From: Geobacter sp. UBA6169
Lineage (GTDB): Bacteria; Desulfobacterota; Desulfuromonadia; Geobacterales; Pseudopelobacteraceae
Length of the DNA stretch: 9,234 nt
Direction of reading: 5' to 3'
Assembly (NCBI GenBank): GCA_002422265.1
Contig: DIUB01000130.1
Coordinates: 1-9,234 of the forward strand
Part shown: in pieces, positions 1-7,133 of the stretch
How the letters are laid out: each line of letters opens with the position of its first letter
Numbering within the stretch: the stretch's first letter is position 1
Translations under genes and position numbers: made by a program
Notes under the pieces: generated by a model
Told to the model about the DNA's origin: nothing
Database searches by the model: none
What the model saw: only the letters and a program-made list of their open reading frames with translations

Positions 1-1392
1 CCGCTCCAGGTCCAGCAGTTTGATATCATACAGGCGACTGAAGGCGCTGGTCAGTTGAGCGCCGGCTTCGGGCACGGCCACCAGCTGGTCTTCCTTGATA
101 CCGGTTGTTGTGGCACTGTCGGTGTCGTAGCCACGCAGCTGTACACCACCGAACAGGGACAGGTTCAGACGACCGTCAAACAGCTCCTGGGTAGTGGTGA
201 GCCGTGGGGCAAGGACCATCCGCTTGCCGTCCAGCCCTTTTTCGCGGTAGTAGTTGGTCAGCAGCAGGTCAAGATCAAGGTACAGTCGAGGAATGCCGGG
301 CAGCTGCTCCCTGACGCCGTAGAGCGAAAGTTCCGGGGCCCGCTGCAGGGTGGTGGTGTTGCTGCTGCTGTAAAAATCCTGGGTATAGATGGCCTGTCCA
401 CTGGTCAGCCACTGATTCCAGAATTTGGTCAGTACGATCCGTGAGTCATAGTACTGGCGGTTGTATTCACCACTCTGATCGTTATAGTCCTGCAGAAAGG
501 TGCGGTCGCTGGTCAGGTTCAAACTGGTGATCAGGCTGAAGCTGTCTGAAAACTGCTCTTTGTGGAACTGAACCAGCTGTCCCCGCTCTTTTTTCTCGTT
601 ATTGTCGTAGATCAGATAGCCGCCGACAGAACCTTCACTGGTGCGGCTGCGCAGGTAGCGGTAGTCAACCCCCAGGCCGACGCCCCGCTTGGTCTGTACG
701 TCCAGATCAATGGTGGCCTCCTGGGATTCGGAAATGGCCCAGTAAAACGGGATATCAACGAACAGCCCCCGCTTGGACGAGTTGCCGAACCTGGGAAACA
801 GCAGACCTGACTGTCGCTCACGCTTGACCGGCAGGATGAGGTAGGGGAAGTAGAAGACCGGGATGTCCTTGACATAGAAGACGACATTACGGCCGGTGGC
901 GTATTCTTCAAGGGTGACATCCAGTTCTGAGGCGCCGAACTTCCAGCTGGGGGTTGCGGCATCACAGGTGGTCAGACCGCCGCTGCGCAGGGCGTAGTCA
1001 GATTCCCCCAGTCGCGCAATCTGCTTGCCGTCGGCCCTGAAGTTGCCCTGGGTCATAAAGATGCGGCCGTTTTCCATCTCGGCCCTGCCGGTTTCCGTAT
1101 CCATCACCAGCTGATCTCCACTGAGGGTATCACCGGCTTTAAGCAGATGGACATTGCCTGTTGCGGTGAGGGTATGGGTGGTGCGGTTGAAGGTGGCGTG
1201 GTCAGCGGTCATGGTCATGTCCTGCCAGGTCATTTCAACCTTGCCATCAGCCTTGATGGTGTCGCTGGCCAGATCGTGGGACATGGAATCGGCACGGATG
1301 ACCATGCCGGGTGCAGCGGCCTGTTCGGCAGCGAGCAGCAGGGATGGCAGCAGAATGCAGAGCAGCAGCAGTATGGTGAGTCGTTTGATCAT
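1..1392 (-). CDS. lptD: LPS-assembly protein LptD (OstA/Imp), C-terminus cut off by window edge
   Basis: LptD is the outer-membrane barrel that, with the lipoprotein LptE, inserts lipopolysaccharide into the outer leaflet. The first 464 codons are present. They show a signal peptide (K3/R4, then a Leu-rich core to about residue 22), a periplasmic OstA/LptA-like beta-jellyroll at about 30-165, and the start of the barrel domain. Family landmarks are the TTCD...PSW segment at 141-150 and the stretch around residues 174-201 (KDIPVFYFPYLILPVKRER, then SGLLFPRFG). Alternating beta-strand sequence with many Tyr and Asp residues follows to the edge. The usual length is about 650-800 residues, so roughly a third is missing beyond base 1. 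The ATG at 1392 is preceded by AGGAAAG at a rather long spacing. The gene starts 35 bases after folC and is probably in the same transcript. The family call is very secure. Confidence 0.93.
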   Translation of the reverse strand, partial: MIKRLTILLLLCILLPSLLLAAEQAAAPGMVIRADSMSHDLASDTIKADGKVEMTWQDMTMTADHATFNRTTHTLTATGNVHLLKAGDTLSGDQLVMDTETGRAEMENGRIFMTQGNFRADGKQIARLGESDYALRSGGLTTCDAATPSWKFGASELDVTLEEYATGRNVVFYVKDIPVFYFPYLILPVKRERQSGLLFPRFGNSSKRGLFVDIPFYWAISESQEATIDLDVQTKRGVGLGVDYRYLRSRTSEGSVGGYLIYDNNEKKERGQLVQFHKEQFSDSFSLITSLNLTSDRTFLQDYNDQSGEYNRQYYDSRIVLTKFWNQWLTSGQAIYTQDFYSSSNTTTLQRAPELSLYGVREQLPGIPRLYLDLDLLLTNYYREKGLDGKRMVLAPRLTTTQELFDGRLNLSLFGGVQLRGYDTDSATTTGIKEDQLVAVPEAGAQLTSAFSRLYDIKLLDLER

Positions 1393-1427
1393 GAACAACT
1401 AACTTTCCTGGGACAGAGCCATATAGT

Positions 1428-2723
1428 TTATCCGCGTACCGCTTCGCAGGGGACCTCTGCCAGCAGCGCCTTCAGTTCAGCAACCAGAAACAGCGAACCT
1501 GCCGCTACCAGCAGGTCGCCAGGCTGCATGATGGCACGAGCTCTCTGCAGCCCCTCTGCGGTGGTGCCTGCTGCCTCAACGCAGGGAAACCCTGCTGCCC
1601 GGCAGGCAGCAGCCAGTTGGGCAGCAGGCAACGAGCGATCCTGGTTTAACGTAACCGTCATGACCTGATCAAACTGTTTGGTCAGTGGCTTCAGAATTCC
1701 GCTCAGTTCCTTGTCCTCCATTACCCCCAGCAGCAACAGCTTGCGTGAGGTGGCACCGGCAGTCATGGCAGCCAGCGATTGGCAAAGCGCCTCAGCACCA
1801 GCCGGGTTATGGGCACCGTCCAGCAACAGGTTAATGCCGCCATCCAGCGGAATCAGCTCCATCCTGCCGGGCCAGCGGGTAGTTGCAAGACCGTTCAACA
1901 GTGCTGCGGGGGGCACCGGAAAGCCGATGGCTGCTAGTTGTTCGGCGGCGGCAAGTGCGATAGCGGCATTGTCGATCTGATACTGTCCGTTCAGGTTCAA
2001 TCGTACCTGCGGCAGACTGCTGCCAATGCTGGAGTAGTGCAGTGAACCGTTTGTATTGGCTGCAAGGGTAAAGTCCTGGTCCTGTAGCACAAGCCTGCAC
2101 TGATGGTTCAGGCAGTAGTCGCTGATGACCTGCTGGACATCGGATTCCTGCCGGGCTGAGACCACACAACTGCCGGGTGCGGCAATGGCTATTTTTTCAG
2201 CAGCAATGGCAGCTGTTGAATTTCCCAGCCATTGACAATGATCCAGCCCGATCGGTGTGACTACCGTCAGCGGTGCCGGTACAGCTGACGTGGCATCGGA
2301 GCGGCCTCCCATACCTGCCTCCAGCACGGCAATCTGGACCTGAGAGGCAGCAAACCAGAGGCAGGCCAGGGCGGTGGTCAACTCAAAAAAAGTCTCCTCC
2401 GGTGCGGCACTATCCAGCAGCAGCGAGGTCAGCCGTTCCAGCTTGTCTGCCGGGATCAGGGCGTTGTTCACCTGGAAACGCTCGGCATAGCTGATCAGGT
2501 GGGGAGACGTAAACAGGCCGGTGGTGTACCCGGCCTGTGTCAGCATGGTTGCCAGCATGGCGGCAGTGGAGCCTTTGCCGTTGGTGCCGACTACGTGGAC
2601 TGCAGTGAAGCGTTGTTCAGGGTTGCCGTGTCGTTCCAGCAATGCGTGGATCCGTTCAAGCCCCGGTTTGATGGTGAAGCGTCTGCGGCCGAACAGCTCG
2701 GCGAGACGTGTCGCGCCGGACAT
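1428..2723 (-). CDS. folC: Bifunctional folylpolyglutamate synthase / dihydrofolate synthase
   Basis: FolC is a cytoplasmic Mur-ligase-family enzyme. It uses ATP to add glutamate to dihydropteroate (making dihydrofolate) and then to extend the polyglutamate tail of folates. The 431 residues match the family length. Visible motifs are RFTIKPGLERI (15-25), the ATP-binding P-loop GTNGKGST (46-53), TSPHL (72-76), LEAGMGGRSDATS (134-146), GLDH (159-162), AAEK with the probable carbamylated Lys177, RWPGRME (283-289) and DGAHNP (302-307) in the C-terminal glutamate-ligase domain. The ATG at 2723 lies five bases after the accD stop and has no convincing Shine-Dalgarno sequence, so reinitiation by ribosomes finishing accD is likely. 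The N-terminus is a few residues shorter than in many homologues, but no better upstream start was found. Whether it has both activities or only one cannot be told from sequence. Confidence 0.95.
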   Translation of the reverse strand: MSGATRLAELFGRRRFTIKPGLERIHALLERHGNPEQRFTAVHVVGTNGKGSTAAMLATMLTQAGYTTGLFTSPHLISYAERFQVNNALIPADKLERLTSLLLDSAAPEETFFELTTALACLWFAASQVQIAVLEAGMGGRSDATSAVPAPLTVVTPIGLDHCQWLGNSTAAIAAEKIAIAAPGSCVVSARQESDVQQVISDYCLNHQCRLVLQDQDFTLAANTNGSLHYSSIGSSLPQVRLNLNGQYQIDNAAIALAAAEQLAAIGFPVPPAALLNGLATTRWPGRMELIPLDGGINLLLDGAHNPAGAEALCQSLAAMTAGATSRKLLLLGVMEDKELSGILKPLTKQFDQVMTVTLNQDRSLPAAQLAAACRAAGFPCVEAAGTTAEGLQRARAIMQPGDLLVAAGSLFLVAELKALLAEVPCEAVRG

Positions 2724-2728
2724 GCAGT

Positions 2729-3580
2729 CTACGGTTGTCTGGTAAGCATGGACAGTACCTGCCCCAGCGTCTGGCGCATCTCAAGACGGGAAACGATCAT
2801 GTCGACCATACCGTGATCCAGCAGGTACTCGGAACGCTGAAAACCGGCCGGCAGTTTCTGGCGGATGGTCTGCTCAATGACCCGTGGACCGGCAAAACCG
2901 ATCAGGGCCTTGGGCTCGGCAATATTCAGGTCGCCCAGCATGGCAAAACTGGCAGTGACCCCGCCGGTGGTGGGGTCGGTCAGGATCGAGATGAACGGTA
3001 GACCGGCTGACCGTAGTTTGGCCAGTGCGGCCGAAGTCTTGGCCATCTGCATCAGCGACAGGATCGACTCCTGCATCCGGGCGCCGCCTGAGGCAGAGAT
3101 GATCAGCACCGGTTGCTGTTTTTCCAGGCCACGCTCGATGGAACGGGTGATTTTTTCACCCACTACGCTGCCCATGCTGCCCCCCATGAAGGAAAAATCG
3201 AAAATGGAGATTTGTACAGCGATCCCCTCGATCTTGCCTTCAACGCAGATCACGGCATCCCGTGAACCGCCTTTGGCAACAGCGGCGTCTATCCGTTCCT
3301 GGTAGCTCTTGGAGTCCTTGAATTCCAGAAAATCAACCGAGGTAATGCCGGCATCATATTCCTGCCAGGCGCCTTCATCCAGCAACGATTCAAGTCGCTT
3401 ACGCGGAGCAATACGGTAGTGGTGGGAACATTTGGGGCAGACCTGCAGATTATCCGCAATCTCCTTGGTCAGCAGTGACTCACTGCAGCCGGGGCATTTG
3501 GTCCAGAGTCCCTCCGGTACCTTGACGTTTTTGGTGCTGCTTTTCTCAATGCCTGTCTTATCTCGTTTGAACCAGCTCAT
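2729..3580 (-). CDS. accD: Acetyl-CoA carboxylase carboxyltransferase subunit beta
   Basis: AccD pairs with AccA to form the carboxyltransferase that moves CO2 from biotin to acetyl-CoA, giving malonyl-CoA, the first committed step of fatty acid synthesis. Numbered from the chosen start (283 residues), it has an N-terminal zinc ribbon with Cys29, Cys32, Cys48 and Cys51 (C-X2-C-X15-C-X2-C). The crotonase-like fold follows, with FMGGSMGSVVG (131-141), SASGGARMQE (162-171), TDPTTGGVTASFAMLGD (201-217) and GPRVIEQT (231-238). I chose the ATG at 3580 over the one at 3586. GGAG lies eight bases before 3580 but only about two before 3586, and the protein then begins MSWF, much like E. coli AccD (MSWI). 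Starting at 3586 would add Met-Thr. The gene sits 24 bases after trpA and five before folC, mid-operon. Confidence 0.96.
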   Translation of the reverse strand: MSWFKRDKTGIEKSSTKNVKVPEGLWTKCPGCSESLLTKEIADNLQVCPKCSHHYRIAPRKRLESLLDEGAWQEYDAGITSVDFLEFKDSKSYQERIDAAVAKGGSRDAVICVEGKIEGIAVQISIFDFSFMGGSMGSVVGEKITRSIERGLEKQQPVLIISASGGARMQESILSLMQMAKTSAALAKLRSAGLPFISILTDPTTGGVTASFAMLGDLNIAEPKALIGFAGPRVIEQTIRQKLPAGFQRSEYLLDHGMVDMIVSRLEMRQTLGQVLSMLTRQP

Positions 3581-3604
3581 AGTCATTTCTCCGCATGGAT
3601 GTGA

Positions 3605-4402
3605 TTATATCTTCAAGGCCTGTTTCAGTGATCTGATCAGGGTGACAACTTCCTGTTGCAGCTTATCTCCCTGGTGTTGTTCAAACAGTTTGACAATGGC
3701 GCTGCCCACCACGACACCGTCTGCCAGGGAGGCAACCTGCCGTGCCTGCTCCGGGGTGGCAATACCAAAACCGGCTGCTACCGGCAGGGGCACCCCGGCA
3801 CAGATGGTCTTGAGTTCGTCAGCCAGGCTGCCGGAAACCGTCTGGCGGGCGCCGGTAACGCCAGTAACGGTGACGTAGTAGATAAAACCGCTGCCGTAGC
3901 GGCTGGCGGTCTTGATTCGGTCCGGTCCTGAGGTGGGGGTCAGCAGGAAGATCAGGTCAAGCCCGGCGGCGCGAGCCGCAGGTCGCAGCTCGTCGGCCTC
4001 TTCAGGCGGCAGATCCACCAGTAGCAGTCCGTCAACTCCGGCTGCCACCGCATCCTGGGCAAAGCGCTGCCAACCATAGGCATAGACCGGGTTGCTGTAG
4101 CCCATCAGCACGATTGGTACATCAGTCTGTTTGCGGGCAGAGGTTACCAGCTGCAGCACCTGCTCCAGGGTGGTTCCCCCGGCCAGTGCCCGTTCTGAAG
4201 AGCGCTGGATGGTGGGACCGTCTGCCATGGGGTCTGAGAAGGGAATACCCAGTTCAATGATGTCGGCACCGGCTTCAGCCATCAGGGGCAGCAAGCTGGC
4301 CGTAACTGAAAGATCAGGGTCGCCGGCGGTAATAAAGGTGACCAGCGCTTTTTCGCCGGTTGCTGTCAACTGTTTGAAACGTTTTTTGATGCGGCTTGTC
4401 AT
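3605..4402 (-). CDS. trpA: Tryptophan synthase alpha subunit
   Basis: TrpA cleaves indole-3-glycerol phosphate to indole and glyceraldehyde-3-phosphate and channels the indole to TrpB in the alpha2beta2 complex, the last stage of tryptophan synthesis. The 265-residue TIM barrel is complete. The catalytic acids are Glu50 (ADIIELGIPFSDP) and Asp61 (MADGPTIQ), equivalent to E. coli Glu49 and Asp60. Further landmarks are LLLVDLPPEE, FLLTPTS, YYVTVTGVTGAR (the flexible loop 6 region) and the phosphate-binding segments PVAAGFGI and GVVVGSAIV. The ATG overlaps the stop of the upstream chemoreceptor gene as ATGA, and AGGA lies eight bases upstream inside that gene, so translation is probably coupled. 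The gene before it is not trpB, which is the usual neighbour; the partner must be encoded outside the window. Function is secure. Confidence 0.97.
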   Translation of the reverse strand: MTSRIKKRFKQLTATGEKALVTFITAGDPDLSVTASLLPLMAEAGADIIELGIPFSDPMADGPTIQRSSERALAGGTTLEQVLQLVTSARKQTDVPIVLMGYSNPVYAYGWQRFAQDAVAAGVDGLLLVDLPPEEADELRPAARAAGLDLIFLLTPTSGPDRIKTASRYGSGFIYYVTVTGVTGARQTVSGSLADELKTICAGVPLPVAAGFGIATPEQARQVASLADGVVVGSAIVKLFEQHQGDKLQQEVVTLIRSLKQALKI

Positions 4403-6558
4403 ATGGTGAATCCTGCCATCTCTTTTTCCAGCTGATCGATCTGGTGTGAAAGGCCGGTGACGGCACTGTTCATGACCTGGTACGCCTGTGAGGTGCTGGC
4501 AGACGACTGCCGGATGTTACCCACCATCCGGTCAATGGAACGGCTGTGTTCGGTCTGGGCATTGCAGGCAACCCTGATCCGGTCGATCAGAGCAATAATA
4601 TCTTCGGTGGACTTGGCAATCAGGGAGCTGGCCTTGCTCTGCTCACGGGTAGATCCCCGTACCTGATCGGTCATCTCGCGCATCCGTTCAACTGCAATCG
4701 TGATCAGATCACTGCCGCGACTGTGTTCGCGGGTAGAGTTGGCCATCTGTTCGACCATTTCTTCTACCTGCTCCATGGCAATTCTGATGCTCTGACTGCC
4801 TTTGGCCTGCTCAACCGTGGCCCGTGCAATGGCGTCAATCTGCAGGCCGGCCTGCTGTACCCCGGCAACGATCTTTTCCAGCATCTGGCCGGAGCGCTCA
4901 GAGAGCTCTTCACCAGCGGAAATGGCCATTTCAGCTTCATTGATGGCAGCTACGGCCCGGCTGGTGTCTTCCTGGACACCTTTGATGACCTGCCCGATTT
5001 CCCGCGTAGACGAGGAGGTGCGCTCGGCCAGTTCCTTGATTTCGTCGGCAACGACGGCGAATCCCTTGCCGTGCTCGCCAGCCTGCGCGGCAATGATGGC
5101 GGCATTAAGAGCCAGCAGATTGGTCTGTTCCGCAACTTCATCGATAACCGAGAGGATTGCACCGATGTCGTGTGCCCGCAGTGAGAGATGTTCTACTACC
5201 TCGGTGGTGATTTGGGAGGCGCGCCGTATCTCCTGCATACCGATAATGGTCTCCTGTACTGATTTGAGGCCGTTGGCCGCATCGGTCTTGACCGTTTCGG
5301 AGATGGCAGCGGTGTCCATGGCATTGCGTTCAACCTGTTGAATGGTGGCGTCCATCTCGGCAACAGACGAGGCGGTGGTGGTGGAGGCATCCAGCAGGTT
5401 GACGATGTTGTTACTGATCCCTTTGATGGAGGTGGCCATTTCTATGATGGAAGAGCTGACCTCATCAACCGATTCACCCAGTTTATCGGTGTTGAGCGCC
5501 ACTTCTTCAATGCTGGCTGCCATCTGGAGGATAGAGGAGGAAGTCTCGGTAGCGGAACAGGATAGCTGGTCTACACCGTCGGCTATTTGAAATACTGAGC
5601 TGTTGATCAGCTCAACCGTGCGAGTAGTCTCGCTGATGGACTCTTCCTGCAGGCGGACAGCGCCTGTTACCTGACGGGTCGCGGTTTCAATATTGCGGTC
5701 AATGGAAGTCAGGTCGCGGGCGGCAATGCTCAGACGCGAAACGATGCCATGCAGGTTTTCTGCCATGGTGTTCATGGCCACCGCCAGGTCCCCGACCTCG
5801 CCGCAGGCGTTGATGGACAGACGCTGTTCAAGTGATCCTCCTGCCACTTTTTTGGCAAAATCAACACATTGTCTGATCGGTCGGGTGACTGATTCAGTGA
5901 TGAAGGCTGAAAGGGCGATGATCGCAGTAATGAGAAAAAAAGTGATGACAGCGGTTACCACGATCTTCTTCTGGGTGATGGCGCTGACCTCTTTTTCGGT
6001 CTGATAGACATCACGGCGGAGGCTATCCACCATCAGAGCAATGGTGGAACTGAACGAACTGAAGCGTTGTTCCTGGATGCCGTTCAGCAGAAAACTGGCT
6101 CGGGCCGGATCATTGCGCTGGACTGCCGGGATGATCTCTTCCAGAAGTGTTTTTTTGTAGTCGTTCCAGATTGCTTCGGCCTTGATGACTGCTTCGCGCT
6201 TTTCTGGAGACTCAATCAGCCCTTGTACGTCATCATACTTGAAATCGATATCATCGGTATGATCTTTGATCTTTGAAAACAGGGCTTCTGCAACAGGACC
6301 GCGCTTTTCGGTCATGTAGGTCAGAACCTCACTGTTCAGTTGATAGATGTCTGACTTGAGCAGGGCGATTTTTTCGAGGGCATCCTTACTATTACGGATG
6401 GTCTTGTAGTTATTGCCGTTGATCCGTACATCATTCAGAAGAAAACCGCCCATAATGATGATGATCAGGATAGCGGTAAAGGAGAAGAGTGACAGCAGAA
6501 ACATCCTGGTACGCAGCTTCAAGCCTGAGCAGGCTGTTGCAAGCGAGGTTGCACCCAT
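4399..6558 (-). CDS. Methyl-accepting chemotaxis protein with an unusually long signalling hairpin
   Basis: This is an inner-membrane chemoreceptor of 719 residues that should signal to a CheA-CheW array. Domain order: short basic N-terminus; TM1 about 19-42; periplasmic, mostly helical sensor about 43-198 (Cache/PAS motifs not seen; a four-helix-bundle type is likely); TM2 about 199-222; HAMP about 222-275; cytoplasmic coiled coil 276-719. The hairpin tip is at 474-513 (EQTNLLALNAA...AGEHGKGFAVVADEI), centred near Glu495. About 220 residues lie on each side, or about 32 heptads per arm, which fits the long 64H length class rather than the 34H-44H classes. Both arms contain 28-residue repeats. 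Residues 635-644 (GSTREQSKAS) fit the general receptor methylation consensus. No C-terminal CheR-tethering pentapeptide is present; the protein ends AGFTI. AAAGGAG precedes the ATG at nine bases. Ligand unknown. Confidence 0.95.
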   Translation of the reverse strand: MGATSLATACSGLKLRTRMFLLSLFSFTAILIIIIMGGFLLNDVRINGNNYKTIRNSKDALEKIALLKSDIYQLNSEVLTYMTEKRGPVAEALFSKIKDHTDDIDFKYDDVQGLIESPEKREAVIKAEAIWNDYKKTLLEEIIPAVQRNDPARASFLLNGIQEQRFSSFSSTIALMVDSLRRDVYQTEKEVSAITQKKIVVTAVITFFLITAIIALSAFITESVTRPIRQCVDFAKKVAGGSLEQRLSINACGEVGDLAVAMNTMAENLHGIVSRLSIAARDLTSIDRNIETATRQVTGAVRLQEESISETTRTVELINSSVFQIADGVDQLSCSATETSSSILQMAASIEEVALNTDKLGESVDEVSSSIIEMATSIKGISNNIVNLLDASTTTASSVAEMDATIQQVERNAMDTAAISETVKTDAANGLKSVQETIIGMQEIRRASQITTEVVEHLSLRAHDIGAILSVIDEVAEQTNLLALNAAIIAAQAGEHGKGFAVVADEIKELAERTSSSTREIGQVIKGVQEDTSRAVAAINEAEMAISAGEELSERSGQMLEKIVAGVQQAGLQIDAIARATVEQAKGSQSIRIAMEQVEEMVEQMANSTREHSRGSDLITIAVERMREMTDQVRGSTREQSKASSLIAKSTEDIIALIDRIRVACNAQTEHSRSIDRMVGNIRQSSASTSQAYQVMNSAVTGLSHQIDQLEKEMAGFTI
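4483..4818 (-). repeat. 28-residue (84-base) repeats in the descending arm of the chemoreceptor hairpin
   Basis: The units begin at residue 581 (TVEQAKGSQSIRIAMEQVEE), 609 (TREHSRGSDLITIAVERMRE) and 637 (TREQSKASSLIAKSTEDI), 28 residues apart. A weaker fourth is at 665 (CNAQTEHSRSIDRMV). The period equals that of the ascending arm, as expected if paired four-heptad blocks were added to both strands of the antiparallel hairpin. Confidence 0.75.
5332..5628 (-). repeat. 28-residue (84-base) repeats in the ascending arm of the chemoreceptor hairpin
   Basis: Four-heptad units occur in register in the receptor protein. TSSSILQMAASIEEV starts at residue 339, VSSSIIEMATSIKGI at 367 and TASSVAEMDATIQQV at 395, exactly 28 residues apart. 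A weaker unit, TTRTVELINSSVFQI, begins at 311. The similarity is clear in protein but diverged in DNA, so this is an old internal duplication rather than a recent tandem repeat. Confidence 0.75.
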
Positions 6559-6595
6559 GCGCAGCGGCTCCTTTCCAGCGGGTAAATGACGGAAA

Positions 6596-6625
6596 ACTAT
6601 ACCAGAGCCGTTAACAGCAGGGCAA
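6596..6625 (-). promoter_or_regulatory. Possible sigma-70 promoter for the mcp-trpA-accD-folC-lptD operon
   Basis: Read on the minus strand, TTGCCC (6625-6620) and TATAGT (6601-6596) are separated by 18 bases, in the 80-base gap between the LEA14 lipoprotein gene and mcp. The predicted start near 6590 leaves a leader of about 30 bases before the mcp ATG. The -35 is weak. The site matters because no other non-coding gap larger than 35 bases exists between here and lptD. Confidence 0.35.
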
Positions 6626-6638
6626 GTGAAAAGGGGGC

Positions 6639-7133
6639 TTACGGCTGAGAGAGGGTCCCTTTCAGATACTTCAGCAGGCCACTCGGACGGTACTGCTCAG
6701 GAAGGGCAAACAGTCCCTGGTGGTCTACCGGAACGGTTTTTTCTCCCAGCGGGGAATTAACCTGGATTCCAGTGATCAGGCGGTAGGGGATCCGATCCGG
6801 CTCGTGCTGCAATTGCAGCAGTTTGAACAAATCACGGTGACGTACCAGTGTTGGGATGGTGATCCGGGTCTGCTGTCCGGCGGGGAAAATCAAGGTCTGA
6901 CGTTCTTCACCTGAACTGAGCGGCAGACCGGCAACCTGCAGGGTGTAGGAGTAGCCCAGCAGGGTCAGATCAAACCGGTTCAGGTTGGTTACCAGAAGAT
7001 CAACCTCGATCGTGATGCCGGATATATCGACAGAAACCGGTTTCAGCTGCTCCAGCTGTACGGTCGGTGCGGTTACAACGGCAGCGCAGCCGGTCAGCAG
7101 AAGCAGCAGGGCCATCAGGGCAAGTCGCGTCAC
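6639..7133 (-). CDS. LEA14/WHy-domain lipoprotein
   Basis: A 164-residue secreted lipoprotein. The N-terminus MTRLALMALLLLLTGC is a type II signal peptide with lipobox LTGC, lipidated at Cys16, so the mature protein should sit in the inner or outer membrane facing the periplasm. The body matches the LEA14-like WHy fold, a single fibronectin-like beta sandwich found in plant late-embryogenesis proteins and many bacterial lipoproteins. Signs are VSVDISGITIEVDLLVTNLN, the LTLLGYSYTLQVAGLPLSSG pattern and a late TRITIPT strand. The start is GTG and overlaps the stop of the upstream transglycosylase gene (GTGA). An internal ATG at residue 7 would leave the signal peptide without its basic residue, so GTG is preferred. 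Its molecular function is unknown; bacterial homologues are often linked to stress without firm evidence. Confidence 0.82.
   Translation of the reverse strand: MTRLALMALLLLLTGCAAVVTAPTVQLEQLKPVSVDISGITIEVDLLVTNLNRFDLTLLGYSYTLQVAGLPLSSGEERQTLIFPAGQQTRITIPTLVRHRDLFKLLQLQHEPDRIPYRLITGIQVNSPLGEKTVPVDHQGLFALPEQYRPSGLLKYLKGTLSQP

Noticed and set aside
55..810. Plus-strand frames of 129 and 82 codons, plus a minus-strand frame of 117 codons, in the lptD region
   Set aside because: The lptD frame is continuous from 1392 to base 1 with clear family motifs; these are shadows in other frames.
1147..1668. Plus-strand open frame of 173 codons across the lptD-folC junction
   Set aside because: It runs opposite two secure genes, is low-complexity and has no recognisable domain.
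3581..3586. Upstream ATG (3586) as the accD start
   Set aside because: It lies only about two bases from the GGAG site, while the ATG at 3580 has proper spacing and matches the usual MSW N-terminus.
4546..5341. Long open frames on the plus strand (212 and 179 codons) opposite the chemoreceptor
   Set aside because: They are antisense shadows of a well-supported receptor gene; they match no family and have no ribosome-binding site or promoter.
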